The notes beneath the pieces are model-generated. The model was not told the origin of the DNA and did not search any database. It worked only from the letters and a program-made list of their open reading frames with translations. This document shows positions 38,762 through 47,941 of a stretch of 64,000 nt of DNA, in pieces. The stretch's first letter is position 1. Each line of letters starts with the position of its first letter. The stretch comes from Halalkalicoccus sp. CG83 (GTDB lineage Archaea > Halobacteriota > Halobacteria > Halobacteriales > Halalkalicoccaceae). The translations under genes were made by a program, and so were the position numbers. Location of the stretch: the NCBI RefSeq assembly GCF_037081715.1, contig NZ_JAZDDH010000001.1, positions 2,294,001-2,358,000 on the forward strand, given 5' to 3'.

Positions 38762-40333
38762 ATGACCGAGTCCGATCTGGCGGCGGCGGTGCGGGACGCG
38801 CTGGCGATCGACGCGACGACGTTTCACCGGCGAGCCGCCGAGGAGGCGGACGTGCTCATCGAGGGGCTCGCCGAGGGTGTCTTCGACAACCCACAGGCGA
38901 TCGTCGGCTTCGAGTACGAGTTCTACGCGGTCGACGACGAGACCAGCGCGCTCAGGCGCGTTCCCCGTCGGCTGCTCGAGTACATCGGCTTCGAGAAGGA
39001 GCTCGGACTACACAACGCCGAGATGTCGACCAGCCCCCAGCCACTGAACGCCGACGGGCTCCTCGCCCAGGAGGCCGAGATCAGAAGCCGGCTCGCGACC
39101 GCGCTCGACTGTACCCGGCCCGAGGGGATCACGCTAGTCAGCGACGGCCTCTGGACGATCCCCCCCGAGGGTGAGACGGCGCAGGACTATCTCACCGACT
39201 ACGTCGAGGACGGCGGGATCCGGATCGCGACCAACATGAGCGACTCCGTCAGGTATCACGCGATGGCCAACGCCGAGGGCGAGACGACGCCGTCCCAGCG
39301 CCTCGACGTGCCGAACGTCTCGCTCGTCTCGGAGACGGTGATGCTCGAGAGCCTCATCACCTCGATCCAGCCCCACTATCAGGTCCCTCACGCTGACGAC
39401 CTTCCGACCTACTTCAATTACGCGCTGCGCATCGCCGGCCCGCTGCTGGCGATGGGTGCGAACTCGCCCTTTTTCCCGCCGGATCTCTACGACGTTCGCG
39501 AATCGTCCGATTCGCGGGCCGACCAGAACTCGAAGGGTTCTCGTGACGACGTCCTCGACGAGCGGATCCTCGACGACGCGTGGATGGCGAACCGAATCCC
39601 CGTCTTCGAGTCGGTGCTGAACGAGAGTCCCGAGGGGAAGGTCCGCTTCCCGCACGACCTCTCGAGCGTCGAGGAGGCGGTCGACCGCGTCGTCGCCGAC
39701 GACACCATCGTCCCGATGCCCGCCGGCACGTCCGACCGGTTCGACGACGAGTTCGCCCACTTTCGGCTGAAACACGGCACCTACTGGCGGTGGGTCCGGC
39801 CCGTCTTCGACGGGGCGACTCGCTCTGCGGCGAACGCCCGCATCGAGTTCCGCCCCATCGGCGCCCAGCCCACCGTCCGGGACTCGGTGGCGTTTCTCGC
39901 CGTCTTCGCCGGACTGCTCGAGAGCCTGCCGCGGCGCGAACACCCCGTCGTCGGACTGGACTGGAACGACGCCCGCGAGAACTTCTACACGGCGATGCGC
40001 GACGGGCTCGCGGCCGACCTCTCGTGGATCACCACCAACGGCGAGGAGACGACCGACTACGAGACGATCTACTCGGATCTGTTCGACCACGCCCGCGATG
40101 GACTGAAGCTCCGCGGGCTCTCCGACACCGAGGTCGAGAAGTATCTCTGGCCGCTTCGACACCGCGCCCGTCACGGTCGATCCCCTGCGGAGTGGCGCCA
40201 CGCGCGGGTCGAGGAACGGGTCGAGGACGGCGAACCGATCGGCGAGGCGATCCACGCCGTCCAGCGCGAGTACATCAGCCACCAGCGCGAGACGCTGTTG
40301 GAGGGTGGGTTCGCCGACTGGGACACCCGATAG
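38762..40333 (+). CDS. Glutamate-cysteine ligase family (GCS2-like) enzyme
   Basis: Protein of 523 residues. The VGFEYEFYAVDDE motif near residue 50 and LHNAEMSTSPQPL near residue 85 match the Glu-rich metal/ATP site of GCS2-type carboxylate-amine ligases. ARIEFRPIGAQPT near residue 360 is a further conserved block. Haloarchaea make gamma-glutamylcysteine as their main thiol, but the recognised haloarchaeal GshA is shorter, so this may be a relative with another amine substrate. ATG 38762 is used. The TTG start at 38732 adds only ten residues. Confidence 0.7.
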   Translation: MTESDLAAAVRDALAIDATTFHRRAAEEADVLIEGLAEGVFDNPQAIVGFEYEFYAVDDETSALRRVPRRLLEYIGFEKELGLHNAEMSTSPQPLNADGLLAQEAEIRSRLATALDCTRPEGITLVSDGLWTIPPEGETAQDYLTDYVEDGGIRIATNMSDSVRYHAMANAEGETTPSQRLDVPNVSLVSETVMLESLITSIQPHYQVPHADDLPTYFNYALRIAGPLLAMGANSPFFPPDLYDVRESSDSRADQNSKGSRDDVLDERILDDAWMANRIPVFESVLNESPEGKVRFPHDLSSVEEAVDRVVADDTIVPMPAGTSDRFDDEFAHFRLKHGTYWRWVRPVFDGATRSAANARIEFRPIGAQPTVRDSVAFLAVFAGLLESLPRREHPVVGLDWNDARENFYTAMRDGLAADLSWITTNGEETTDYETIYSDLFDHARDGLKLRGLSDTEVEKYLWPLRHRARHGRSPAEWRHARVEERVEDGEPIGEAIHAVQREYISHQRETLLEGGFADWDTR

Positions 40334-40729
40334 GACCGTTCGGATTCCGTCGATTCAGCCATCGGCCGATTCAAGCACGATCGGATAGGCGAGTGGTGAG
40401 GACGATCGAACCGCCCGTTCCGCAACGGGCTTTCGACGGTTCAACCGACGGTCCGTGGTCACGTCGTTGCTGCCGTCGGGGTCGCCCTCGAGTCGAGGGG
40501 ACACGAGATGCGCACCGACGCGAGGGGATCGCGCTGATCGGCGTCAGCGTAGCGCTCCTCGTCCCGTTTTGGTCGTCGTTCTGCCGCCTGCATCCGCGCC
40601 ACCCGAATGGCCGTCGCTCCGTCGAGAGGGCCGTCCGAAATGAGAGGAGGTGACCGCATCGGGTACGATCGATCCGTTCGATACGCGCCGTCGCTACCTA
40701 CGGTTCGAAGCGCCGACCGAGCCGGACGG
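40334..40729. other. Intergenic region without a supported gene
   Basis: About 395 bases between two genes that both end here. Short frames exist, one with a hydrophobic run near 40540-40590, but none has a good start, conserved motif or consistent codon bias. It may hold gene debris. Confidence 0.5.
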
Positions 40730-41461
40730 TCAGAAGGCGTCGAGGCCTTCGAAGTCCTCGTAGCGTTCGATCTCGACGCCGTCGTCGGTGACGGTGGCGA
40801 TGTTGAGGCCGTTGCCGCTGGCGGTGTCGCGCTCGACTGCGCTGCTGACGCTGCGGATCGCGACGTCGCGGGCCTCTTCGACGTCGAGGCCCTCCTCGTA
40901 GTGCTGTTCGAGGACGCCGAGCGCGAACTGCGAGCCCGAGCCGCTCACGGCGTAGTCCTCCTCGGTGGTACCGCCGAGCGCGTCCATGCTGTAGACGTGG
41001 GGACCCTCGTCGTCGACGCCGCCCAGTACGGGAACGACGATGAAGAAGGCACCGCTTCGGAGCAGGTTCCGGGTGAGCGTCGAGAGCGCGGTCATGCTCA
41101 TGACCTCGCCACGGCGGTTGTCGTAGAGATTGGCCTCGACCTGCAGGGTGTCGATCAGCGACTGGGCGGCGCTGACCGAGCCCGCGATGGTGAGCGCACC
41201 CGTGGGGTGGACCTGCTCGACCTTCTGGACGGTCTTGCTCGAGACCATGTTGCCCAGGCTCGCACGCATGTCCGTCGCCATGACGACGCCGTCCTCGGCC
41301 CGCAGGCCGACGGTGGTCGTCCCCGTCTTGAGCTCCGCGGCGTCGGCGCCCTCCGGGAGTTCCGCGTCGGGGAGGGTGCCGAGCTCAGGCTCGTAGGGGT
41401 TGGGCTGACCGGCGGACGACAGTGCACCGTTGGAGAAGTCCGAATGATCTGGCGTTCGCAT
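40730..41461 (-). CDS. psmB: Proteasome subunit beta
   Basis: Catalytic subunit of the archaeal 20S proteasome, 243 residues. An N-terminal propeptide of about 47 residues is removed to expose the nucleophile Thr48 in KTGTTTVGL. Lys and Asp of the active site lie in DMRASLGNMVSSKT, and the later YAVSGSGSQFALGVLE is also typical. The alpha subunit gene is not in the window. Confidence 0.95.
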   Translation of the reverse strand: MRTPDHSDFSNGALSSAGQPNPYEPELGTLPDAELPEGADAAELKTGTTTVGLRAEDGVVMATDMRASLGNMVSSKTVQKVEQVHPTGALTIAGSVSAAQSLIDTLQVEANLYDNRRGEVMSMTALSTLTRNLLRSGAFFIVVPVLGGVDDEGPHVYSMDALGGTTEEDYAVSGSGSQFALGVLEQHYEEGLDVEEARDVAIRSVSSAVERDTASGNGLNIATVTDDGVEIERYEDFEGLDAF

Positions 41462-41509
41462 TACCCGCAGTTGCCGCCGCGGACTGATAAACCCACTCGT
41501 TTCGGAAGA

Positions 41510-41686
41510 TCACTCCGTCGCGTTGCGGGACTCGTAGGCGCGTTCGGTGAGTTCGACGAGGCGGTGGATCGGCAGGCTGAGGCCGACGCGCTTCATCATC
41601 ACCGCGACCGGGAGGAGCATGATCCCGACGGCGACGCTCGACTGGTACAGGGCGAACAGCAGTGTCCGGTACGTTCGATCGATCAT
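41510..41686 (-). CDS. Small hypothetical protein with one membrane segment (58 aa)
   Basis: ATG 41686 to TGA. Hydrophobic residues 8-30 (LLFALYQSSVAVGIMLLPVA) form one helix, followed by basic and acidic helical residues. It ends about 50 bases before psmB on the same strand, so the two may be co-transcribed. No known family. Confidence 0.6.
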   Translation of the reverse strand: MIDRTYRTLLFALYQSSVAVGIMLLPVAVMMKRVGLSLPIHRLVELTERAYESRNATE

Positions 41687-41964
41687 CTGCTACTCCCCGC
41701 TCACATCCCATCCCTATATAAATCTTGTCGCCGACCGAGAACGTAACGATCGTTTCTCCGTTACTCGAGAGCGCTTCCGTCGTGCGGTTCTCGGATTCGA
41801 GTCCTCGTCCGATCGACGCGTCGTCCTCGATCCGACGAGACCCGGCGAGCGTCGAATCACGCCCGTTGGCGAGCGGAGCCTCATCCGTAACGTATGGCGA
41901 TCATCGGGTTCACGTGCGCGCTCGAACCGCAACACACTCCCCGCCGCGCGAGCGAGGGGAGGGC

Positions 41965-42318
41965 ATGAACTATCTCGTAGTGATGGAGGCGGCGTGGCTG
42001 GTACGGGACGTCGACGAGATCGACGACGCCATCGGCGTCGCCGTGAGCGAGGCCGGAAAGCGACTGAACCAACAGGAGATGGACTACGTCGAGGTGGAGG
42101 TCGGCGCGACCCCCTGTCCGGCCTGCGGCGAGCCGTTCGACTCGGCGTACATCGCCGCCGACACCGCGCTCGTCGGCCTGGTTCTCGAGATGACGGTGTT
42201 CAACGCCGACGGGACGGAGCACGCCCAGCGGATCGCCAAGAGCGAGGTCGGCGGGGCGCTCCGGGACGTCCCTCTCTCGGTGATCGAGACGATCGAAACG
42301 GGCGAGGAGGAGGGTTAG
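41965..42318 (+). CDS. DUF555 (UPF0212) family protein
   Basis: Protein of 117 residues starting MNYLVVMEAAWLVRDVD, the conserved opening of archaeal UPF0212/DUF555 proteins. A CPACGEPF knuckle near residue 50 could hold a metal with help from elsewhere. The function is unknown. ATG 41965 is chosen because upstream codons lack coding character. The stop overlaps the stop of the convergent ligase gene. Confidence 0.85.
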   Translation: MNYLVVMEAAWLVRDVDEIDDAIGVAVSEAGKRLNQQEMDYVEVEVGATPCPACGEPFDSAYIAADTALVGLVLEMTVFNADGTEHAQRIAKSEVGGALRDVPLSVIETIETGEEEG

Positions 42319-44003
42319 TCGGTCGCGTCCGGCGCCGCCTCCTCGGGGACGTTCCCCTCGACCAGCGACTGGTCGTTGTACTCCTCGCGAAGTACCTTCT
42401 TGTCGAACTTCCCGGTCGAGGTCTTCGGCACCTCGTCGATGAACAGCACGTCGTCGGGCGTCCACCACTTGGGGTACTCCTCGCGGACCATCGAGAGCAG
42501 TTCCTCGCTCAACGTCCCCTCGTCGGCCCCCCCGGCAGGGACGACGAACGCGACCGGCCGCTCCTGCCAGCGTTCGTGGGGAACGCCCACCACGGTCGCC
42601 TCGGCGACGTCGTCGTGGCCCATCAGCGTGTTCTCGAGTTCGACCGAGGAGATCCACTCCCCGCCTGATTTGATGACGTCCTTCGCCCGGTCGACGATCT
42701 TGATGTAGCCCTCGGGATCGATCGTCACGACGTCGCCGGTCTTGAGCCAGCCGTCCTCGACGTCCTCCTCGGTGGCCTCGGGGCGCTCGAAGTACTCCGT
42801 GGTGACCCAGGGGCCGCGCACCCAGAGTTCGCCGAACGCCTCGCCGTCCCACTCGACTTCCTCGCCGTCCTCGTCGATCACGCGCATCTCGAGGCCAGGT
42901 ACGAGAAGTCCCTGTTTCGCGCGTTTCTGGTCGCGGCGCTCGTCGTCCCACTCCTCCATGCCGGGCTTGAGGTGCGAGACGCTGCCGATCGGCGACATCT
43001 CGGTCATCCCCCACGCGTGGAGCACCTCGACGTCGTACTCCTCGTCGAACGTCCGGATGAGGCTCTCGGGGGCGGCGCTGCCGCCGATGATCAGCCGTTC
43101 GAGGCTGGAGAGGTCGATTTCGTTCTCGCGACCGTACTCGAGCAGGCCGAGCCAGACGGTGGGAACGCCCGCCGACAGCGTCACACCCTCCTCCTCGATG
43201 AGCTTCGCGAGGTCCGCCGGCTCCGGCGACGGCCCGGGATAGACGTGCTTCGCGCCGGCCGCAGTGGTGGTGAAGGGCATCCCCCACGCGTTGACGTGGA
43301 ACATCGGGACGACGGGCATCACGACGTCCTCGGCACGGATGTCGAGGCCCGAGGCGGGCAGCGTCGCCATCGTGTGTGACCAGAGCATCTGCTGGGTGTA
43401 TTCGACGCCCTTGGGGTTGCCCGTCGTCCCGGACGTGTAGCACATCCCCGCGGGCTGGTCCTCGTCGAGGTCGGGCCAGTCGTACTCCGTCGGCTGGTCC
43501 GCGATGAACGACTCGTAGTCGGTCACGGGCGAGAGCGACGTCTCCGGAACGGCGTCGCCCATGATGACGTACTGCTCGACGACGTCGAACGTCTCGCTCT
43601 CGGCGGGCCCCTCGAGCTTCTCGACCAGCGAGGGGTCGACGAACAACACGCGGTCCTCGGCGTCGCTCACGATGTGCTCGAGGTGATGATCCGGGAGGAG
43701 GGGATTGATCGTGTGGAGCTGTGCGCCGACGCTCGGGACGCCGAAGTAGGTCTCGAAGTGACGATGGTGGTTCCAGCAAAACGTCCCTACGCGGTCTCCC
43801 TGTTCGACCCCCGCCTCATCGAGGGCGTGAGCGAGCTGGGCGACGCGCTCGCCGTAGGTCTCGTAGTCGTAGCGTTCGATACCGTCCGCGGTTCGGGAGA
43901 CGACCTCCCGATCGGGAAACATTCGTTCTGCTCTCCAGAGAAACGGACGAAGCGTCTGATCGGTTCCACCTGGCATACGCGTCGGTACAGAGCGGACGTT
44001 CAT
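42315..44003 (-). CDS. Acyl-CoA synthetase (AMP-binding, fatty-acid--CoA ligase type)
   Basis: Enzyme of 562 residues that activates a carboxylic acid to its acyl-AMP and then CoA thioester. The P-loop YTSGTTGNPKGVEYT near residue 190, HAWGMTEMSPIG near 330, LKTGDVVTIDPEGYIKIVDR near 440, and the C-terminal lysine in KTSTGKFDKK are all present. This set matches medium/long-chain acyl-CoA ligases. A TATA element about 28 bases before ATG 44003 favours that start over ATG 43976. It is divergent from the CBS-domain regulator gene. Confidence 0.9.
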   Translation of the reverse strand: MNVRSVPTRMPGGTDQTLRPFLWRAERMFPDREVVSRTADGIERYDYETYGERVAQLAHALDEAGVEQGDRVGTFCWNHHRHFETYFGVPSVGAQLHTINPLLPDHHLEHIVSDAEDRVLFVDPSLVEKLEGPAESETFDVVEQYVIMGDAVPETSLSPVTDYESFIADQPTEYDWPDLDEDQPAGMCYTSGTTGNPKGVEYTQQMLWSHTMATLPASGLDIRAEDVVMPVVPMFHVNAWGMPFTTTAAGAKHVYPGPSPEPADLAKLIEEEGVTLSAGVPTVWLGLLEYGRENEIDLSSLERLIIGGSAAPESLIRTFDEEYDVEVLHAWGMTEMSPIGSVSHLKPGMEEWDDERRDQKRAKQGLLVPGLEMRVIDEDGEEVEWDGEAFGELWVRGPWVTTEYFERPEATEEDVEDGWLKTGDVVTIDPEGYIKIVDRAKDVIKSGGEWISSVELENTLMGHDDVAEATVVGVPHERWQERPVAFVVPAGGADEGTLSEELLSMVREEYPKWWTPDDVLFIDEVPKTSTGKFDKKVLREEYNDQSLVEGNVPEEAAPDATD

Positions 44004-44025
44004 GAAGGTTCCCCGCAACCCAACC

Positions 44026-44047
44026 TTTTAGTATAACCTATAGTTAT
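44026..44047. promoter_or_regulatory. Shared divergent promoter with palindrome
   Basis: TTTAGTATAAC (about 44027-44037) is 20-30 bases from both start codons. It overlaps the inverted repeat ATAAC-CTATA-GTTAT (44033-44047). A regulator bound here could control both the acyl-CoA ligase and the HTH-CBS gene. Confidence 0.45.
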
Positions 44048-44055
44048 GAATCGGT

Positions 44056-44595
44056 ATGGATCTCCCGTCCCCCCAGGATCTGCGTGAACGCCGGATCGAG
44101 CTGGATCTGACCCAGAGCACGCTCGCCGAACGGGCGGGCGTCTCCCAGCCGCTGATCGCCCGGATCGAGGGTGGCGACGTCGATCCGCGCCTCTCGACGC
44201 TGCGCCGGATCGTCAACGCCCTCGAGGAGGCCGAGGGCGGCATCGTCCGCGCGGCCGAACTGATGAACACCGAAGTGATCCACGTCGAACCCGATGACGC
44301 GATCCGCGAGGCGGTCAAGCGGATGGACGAGGAGGCGTACTCCCAGCTTCCCGTGCTGCAGAACGGCATTCCCGTGGGGAGCATCAGCCAGAGCGACCTC
44401 GTCCACCTCGACGCCGAGGCCCGCGACGAACCGGTCGTCGAACACATGGGCGAGAGCTTTCCCACGGTGTCCCGGGAGGCGACGCTCGACGAGATCGGCA
44501 ACCTACTCGACCACTACAAGGCCGTGATGGTGACCGACACGGGCGAGACCGTCGGCATCGTCACCGAGGCCGACGTCGCCTCGCGGCTCTCATAG
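44056..44595 (+). CDS. HTH (XRE) regulator with CBS pair
   Basis: Protein of 179 residues. Residues 8-60 are an XRE-type helix-turn-helix (LRERRIELDLTQSTLAERAG and SQPLIARIEGG). Residues 70-178 are two CBS motifs (MNTEVIHVEPDDAIREAV; MVTDTGETVGIVTEADV), which usually bind adenosyl ligands such as AMP, ATP or SAM. It may sense energy charge and control the divergent acyl-CoA ligase. Confidence 0.88.
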   Translation: MDLPSPQDLRERRIELDLTQSTLAERAGVSQPLIARIEGGDVDPRLSTLRRIVNALEEAEGGIVRAAELMNTEVIHVEPDDAIREAVKRMDEEAYSQLPVLQNGIPVGSISQSDLVHLDAEARDEPVVEHMGESFPTVSREATLDEIGNLLDHYKAVMVTDTGETVGIVTEADVASRLS

Positions 44596-44792
44596 TATGG
44601 AATGACGTGATCCTACACCCATCCCGGTGTAACGGATAACTGATCTAACGGGATCGTCATGATGAACAGAGGGGATGTAGGCACCGTCGTGACGAGCCGG
44701 AGACGAAGTGGAGCCACTCGGATCGGTAGATCGCGGGCGTTCCGCTACTCCGTAGAACCAAACGTCATGCCTTGGGCGAACGATCTACACGG

Positions 44793-45029
44793 ATGGACGA
44801 GTACGAGGCGACGTTCGAGGTCGAGTCGAAAACTGACGCGCACACCGTCGAGCGATTGATGAATCGTCTGTACGATATGCCTCGAGAGGAATCACGGACG
44901 AGACGCGAGGGATCCGTCGATTCGACGGAGGTGTTAGAGCAGTTCGAGGCGATACGCGATGCCACTCACCGACTGACGCCCGGTAAACTGACGAGAGTCT
45001 ACGAATCCAAGAGCACGGAATTCGAGTAA
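44793..45029 (+). CDS. Small hypothetical acidic protein (78 aa)
   Basis: Starts ATG 44793. The sequence is acidic at both ends, has helix-forming residues and a TRREGSVDSTEVLEQFEAIRD segment, and shows no known motif. It lies at the edge of a decayed patch. Codon use is less GC-biased than in core genes, so confidence is moderate. Confidence 0.45.
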   Translation: MDEYEATFEVESKTDAHTVERLMNRLYDMPREESRTRREGSVDSTEVLEQFEAIRDATHRLTPGKLTRVYESKSTEFE

Positions 45030-45061
45030 CGAGCGGTCGCTACGGCTCCGACCGTCTGTAC

Positions 45062-45096
45062 GATACGCACTCTCCATTCAGCACGCCGGTTCTAAC
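45062..45096 (-). repeat. Dispersed ~35-bp repeat, copy A
   Basis: Shares the core TTCAG-(C/T)-ACG-(C/T)-CG-(G/T)-TT and an upstream pyrimidine-rich CTC segment with copies at 46026-46064 and 46704-46750. It is present in both orientations within 1.7 kb. Confidence 0.45.
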
Positions 45097-45193
45097 GACG
45101 GAAGGGATACGCAACTCGAAGGCCGAAGATCGGGCAAAGCCGGAGGCTCGGTCAACTAGTCCTTCGGGTCAGTGAAGTACCGACTGTATCGAT

Positions 45194-45478
45194 GTCACCT
45201 TCGCCGCCTCGACCGCGTTCATGACCCCCGTCGGCTACCAGCCGAACCTACCGGTCTACGCCCCCGATGGCTACACGTTCGCCGACGTCCTCCGCGTCGG
45301 TACGCCGTCGGAACCGTTGCTCGCGGTCGTCACGACCCCCGGGATCGCCTTCATCTGGGGCTCTGAACTACGGCCGAACGACGAGGACGGCGCTCTTCGC
45401 CCCTCCGACCGCCCGTTCGGCGACGCTGCCGACGACGAGGGCAAGGCCGTTCTCGCCCAACTCCAGATAAGCGTCTGA
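45194..45478 (+). pseudogene. C-terminal fragment of an SLC13 permease
   Basis: The frame from 45194 reads VTFAASTAFMTPVGYQPNL and later LLAVVTTPGIAFIWG. It is collinear with the C-terminal 56 residues of the intact permease at 2880-4718 (VTFAASTAFITPIGYQTNL and LLAVVTTLGIAAIWG). Nothing upstream matches the remaining 550 residues. After the homologous part the frame runs on about 37 residues into unrelated sequence. This is a remnant of a duplicated or acquired permease. Confidence 0.75.
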
Positions 45479-45498
45479 TTTGATTTCGCTGGACCAGG

Positions 45499-45795
45499 TC
45501 ATTTCAACATGTTCGTCCAGGCGTTCGTTAGATCTGTCGATCCCTCGAACACCTTCTGCATCTGCTGAAGGTACTCCTGAGTCATATCAGGCGGACTTCC
45601 GCCGTAGACAAAGACCACTTCCTCATCCCTGTCTTCGTCCGTAAACCGGAGTTCATAGCTTCCCTCCTCGAGCTTAAACTCCCGTTCGACATCATACTCC
45701 GGATCAGCGAAGTAGGAGAACGCCAAGCGAGTAAAGGACTCCCACCGATTCGTCTCGATCCGTGTGTTGTATCTGGTAGTGTCCTCGGTTGCCAT
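45499..45795 (-). CDS. Hypothetical protein (98 aa)
   Basis: Acidic protein of 98 residues starting ATG 45795, with a WESFTRLAFSYFADPEYDVE segment followed by a beta-type EGSYELRFTDEDRDEEVVFV and a helical C-terminus. No known domain and no membrane segment. Its third codon positions are less GC-rich than in the core, in line with a transferred patch. Confidence 0.55.
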   Translation of the reverse strand: MATEDTTRYNTRIETNRWESFTRLAFSYFADPEYDVEREFKLEEGSYELRFTDEDRDEEVVFVYGGSPPDMTQEYLQQMQKVFEGSTDLTNAWTNMLK

Positions 45796-46199
45796 GCTAT
45801 CACATCACCATTACTGAATCGTTCTCTCCCGTCATAAATGAATCCTACCCCCGATACACGGAGGAACTGAACGCTTCATTAAGTCAAAGGCGGCTACATC
45901 GTCGCCGGCGATGATTGGGTGTGTGACTTCATCCAACACGGAAACTCGCGATTATCGGTGACGAGGTGGCCTACTTCGAACGAGCAAAAGTCCGCATGCT
46001 CTCTGATTATCAGGTTAGGGATCCATCGAACCGACGTGCTGAATACAGAGGGTGTATGCAGCAGCGTACCAACCTACCCATGGAAAACGCGGTGATTTGC
46101 TGTTTCGAGTGTATAGACACTCCGCTGGTCCACACGAAGGTTGCATACCAGGATTCTACGCGCAGCTATTTAGGGTTAGACAGTATTTTTAAGTCAAGA
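45796..46199. other. Intergenic region with dispersed repeat copy B
   Basis: About 400 bases, lower in GC. The long frame running in from 45966 lacks coding character before 46200. Repeat copy B is at 46026-46064. A TATTTTTAA element at about 46183-46191 would be too close for a standard TATA box; GCTATTTAGGG at about 46165-46175 is a better-spaced candidate for the next gene. Confidence 0.5.
46026..46064 (+). repeat. Dispersed ~35-bp repeat, copy B
   Basis: Opposite orientation to copies A and C. The reverse complement contains ATTCAGCACGTCGGTTCG, matching the shared core with few changes. Confidence 0.45.
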
Positions 46200-46670
46200 A
46201 TGATATTGAAAGAGACCACAGCTGTTGAGACACCTTCGGAAGAAGTCTATCGATTTTTCGAGGAGATGGAGGAGAACTACGAGCGCTGGCACCCCGATCA
46301 CATCACGTTCCGCTGGATAGAGGGGGTTGGGTTGGAACAGGGCGCGGAGGCCTATTTCGAGGAACGGATTGCAGGAAAGTTACAGAAAAAGACGGTAAAG
46401 TTCGTAAAGGTGACTCCCGATCGATACATGGAGTTCAAGCCGACGTCACTACTGATCGGGCTGCTTATGCCTCACATCAGCTTCACGATCAATACTCGTC
46501 CGGACGGCTGTGAACTTACCCAGCGAATCAAAGTACGAACTGGACCGATCGGTGCTCGGCTCAACAAGAGAGAATTCGACGCCGTCCGAACGCACATGCG
46601 AGAAGAGGGCGAGAATTTGAAACGCATACTCGAAAATGAGGATCGAGTCCCCTCAGGAAAGAAACCGTAG
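46200..46670 (+). CDS. SRPBCC (START-like) family protein
   Basis: Protein of 156 residues. It opens with ILKETTAVETPSEEVYRFF, the first strand and helix of the polyketide-cyclase/START-like fold. ENYERWHPDHITFRWIEG and later FTINTRPDGCELTQRIKVR strands line the expected hydrophobic cavity. Relatives bind hydrophobic ligands. ATG 46200 is chosen because coding character and homology begin there. A plausible AT-rich promoter lies just upstream. Confidence 0.75.
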   Translation: MILKETTAVETPSEEVYRFFEEMEENYERWHPDHITFRWIEGVGLEQGAEAYFEERIAGKLQKKTVKFVKVTPDRYMEFKPTSLLIGLLMPHISFTINTRPDGCELTQRIKVRTGPIGARLNKREFDAVRTHMREEGENLKRILENEDRVPSGKKP

Positions 46671-46703
46671 GTGATGAGTCAGGGGGGTTCTCTTTCAGTC
46701 CTG

Positions 46704-46750
46704 GTTGTGCTGTATATGCGCCCTCATTCAGTACGCCGTTTTCACCAGAT
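46704..46750 (-). repeat. Dispersed ~35-bp repeat, copy C
   Basis: Contains CATTCAGTACGCCGTTTTC, similar to copy A (CATTCAGCACGCCGGTTCT). Copies C and B bracket the SRPBCC gene in opposite orientation. Confidence 0.45.
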
Positions 46751-46792
46751 GTCCAATAACTCGGAGACGGGTGGGCTCCCGATCCGTATCGG

Positions 46793-47941
46793 CTACAGGT
46801 AGTCCTCGCTCGCCAGCCGGTCTATCGCCTCACGGATCCGCTCCTCGCTGTTGGCGTACGAGAGCCGTGCGTAGCCGGGCGTGCCGAACGCGCTTCCCGG
46901 CACGGTCGCGACGTGGGCGTCCTGGATCGCGCCCTCGCACCACGCCTGGTCGTCGTCGTCGACGGGTACCATCATGTAGAAGGCACCCTCGGGCGCGCGG
47001 ACCTCGATGCCGTGGTCCTTGAACAGCTCGACCAGCAGGTCCCGTCGGCGCTCGAACGCCTCGACCATCTCCTCGACGTCGCTCTCGGTGTTCTCGAGCG
47101 CTTCGATTCCGGCGTGCTGGACGAAGTTCGTCGCACACGAGACCGAGTGCGAGTGGAGCTTGCTCGCCTCGTCGACGAGCTCCTCGGGAGCGGCGAGATA
47201 ACCCAGCCGCCAACCGGTCATCGAGTAAGCCTTCGAGAAGCCGTTGATCGTGACCGTCCGCTCGTCCATTCCCTCGAGCGAGGCCAGCGGCGTCGGGTCC
47301 GCACCGTAGGTGATGCGCTCGTAGATCTCGTCGGCGATCACCGCGACGTCGTGCTCGACGGCGAGGTCGCGCACCCCTTCGAGGGCGGCGTCGGAGTAGA
47401 CGGCTCCTGACGGATTGCTCGGGGAGTTGACGACCAGCAGCGCGGCGTCGTCGCTCACCACGTCGGCGAGGTCCTCGAGCGCGGGCTCGAGGCGGAAGTC
47501 GTGGGCCGAGAGGTCGACCCGCGAGAGCTCGCCGCCCGCGAGCTTCGCCATCGCCTCGTAGGAGACCCACGCCGGGTCCAGCAGGACGACCTCCTCGCCG
47601 TCGTCGACGAGCGTCTGGAACGTCTCGTAGAGCGCCTGTTTCGCACCGGGGGTGACGATCACCTTCTCGGGGTCGTACTCGAGGCCGTCACCCCGCAGCT
47701 TCTCGCTGATCGCCTCGCGCAGCTCGGGAATGCCGTTCGAGCCGGTGTAGCCGGTGTGGCCGGCGTCCATCGCCTCCTTACCCGCCTCGACGACGTTCTC
47801 TGGCGTGGGAAAGTCGGGTTCGCCCACTGAGAGGTCGACGACGTCCGCCCCCTCCGCCTCGAGTTCGGAGGCCAGCTGGCTGATCGCGAGGGTCGCGCTC
47901 GGTTCGACACGGCCGATACGGTTCGTGAATTCGAAGCTCAT
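46793..47941 (-). CDS. PLP-dependent aminotransferase (aspartate aminotransferase type)
   Basis: Fold-type I aminotransferase of 382 residues. The PLP lysine is about Lys237 in INGFSKAYSMTGWRLGY. Other class I/II marks are NSPSNPSGAVY (about 172-182), an aspartate in VAVIADEIYE, and the C-terminal arginine in GYARLSYANSEERI. It would swap amino groups between aspartate or another amino acid and 2-oxoglutarate. Its 5' end overlaps the ribH stop by four bases. Confidence 0.9.
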   Translation of the reverse strand: MSFEFTNRIGRVEPSATLAISQLASELEAEGADVVDLSVGEPDFPTPENVVEAGKEAMDAGHTGYTGSNGIPELREAISEKLRGDGLEYDPEKVIVTPGAKQALYETFQTLVDDGEEVVLLDPAWVSYEAMAKLAGGELSRVDLSAHDFRLEPALEDLADVVSDDAALLVVNSPSNPSGAVYSDAALEGVRDLAVEHDVAVIADEIYERITYGADPTPLASLEGMDERTVTINGFSKAYSMTGWRLGYLAAPEELVDEASKLHSHSVSCATNFVQHAGIEALENTESDVEEMVEAFERRRDLLVELFKDHGIEVRAPEGAFYMMVPVDDDDQAWCEGAIQDAHVATVPGSAFGTPGYARLSYANSEERIREAIDRLASEDYL

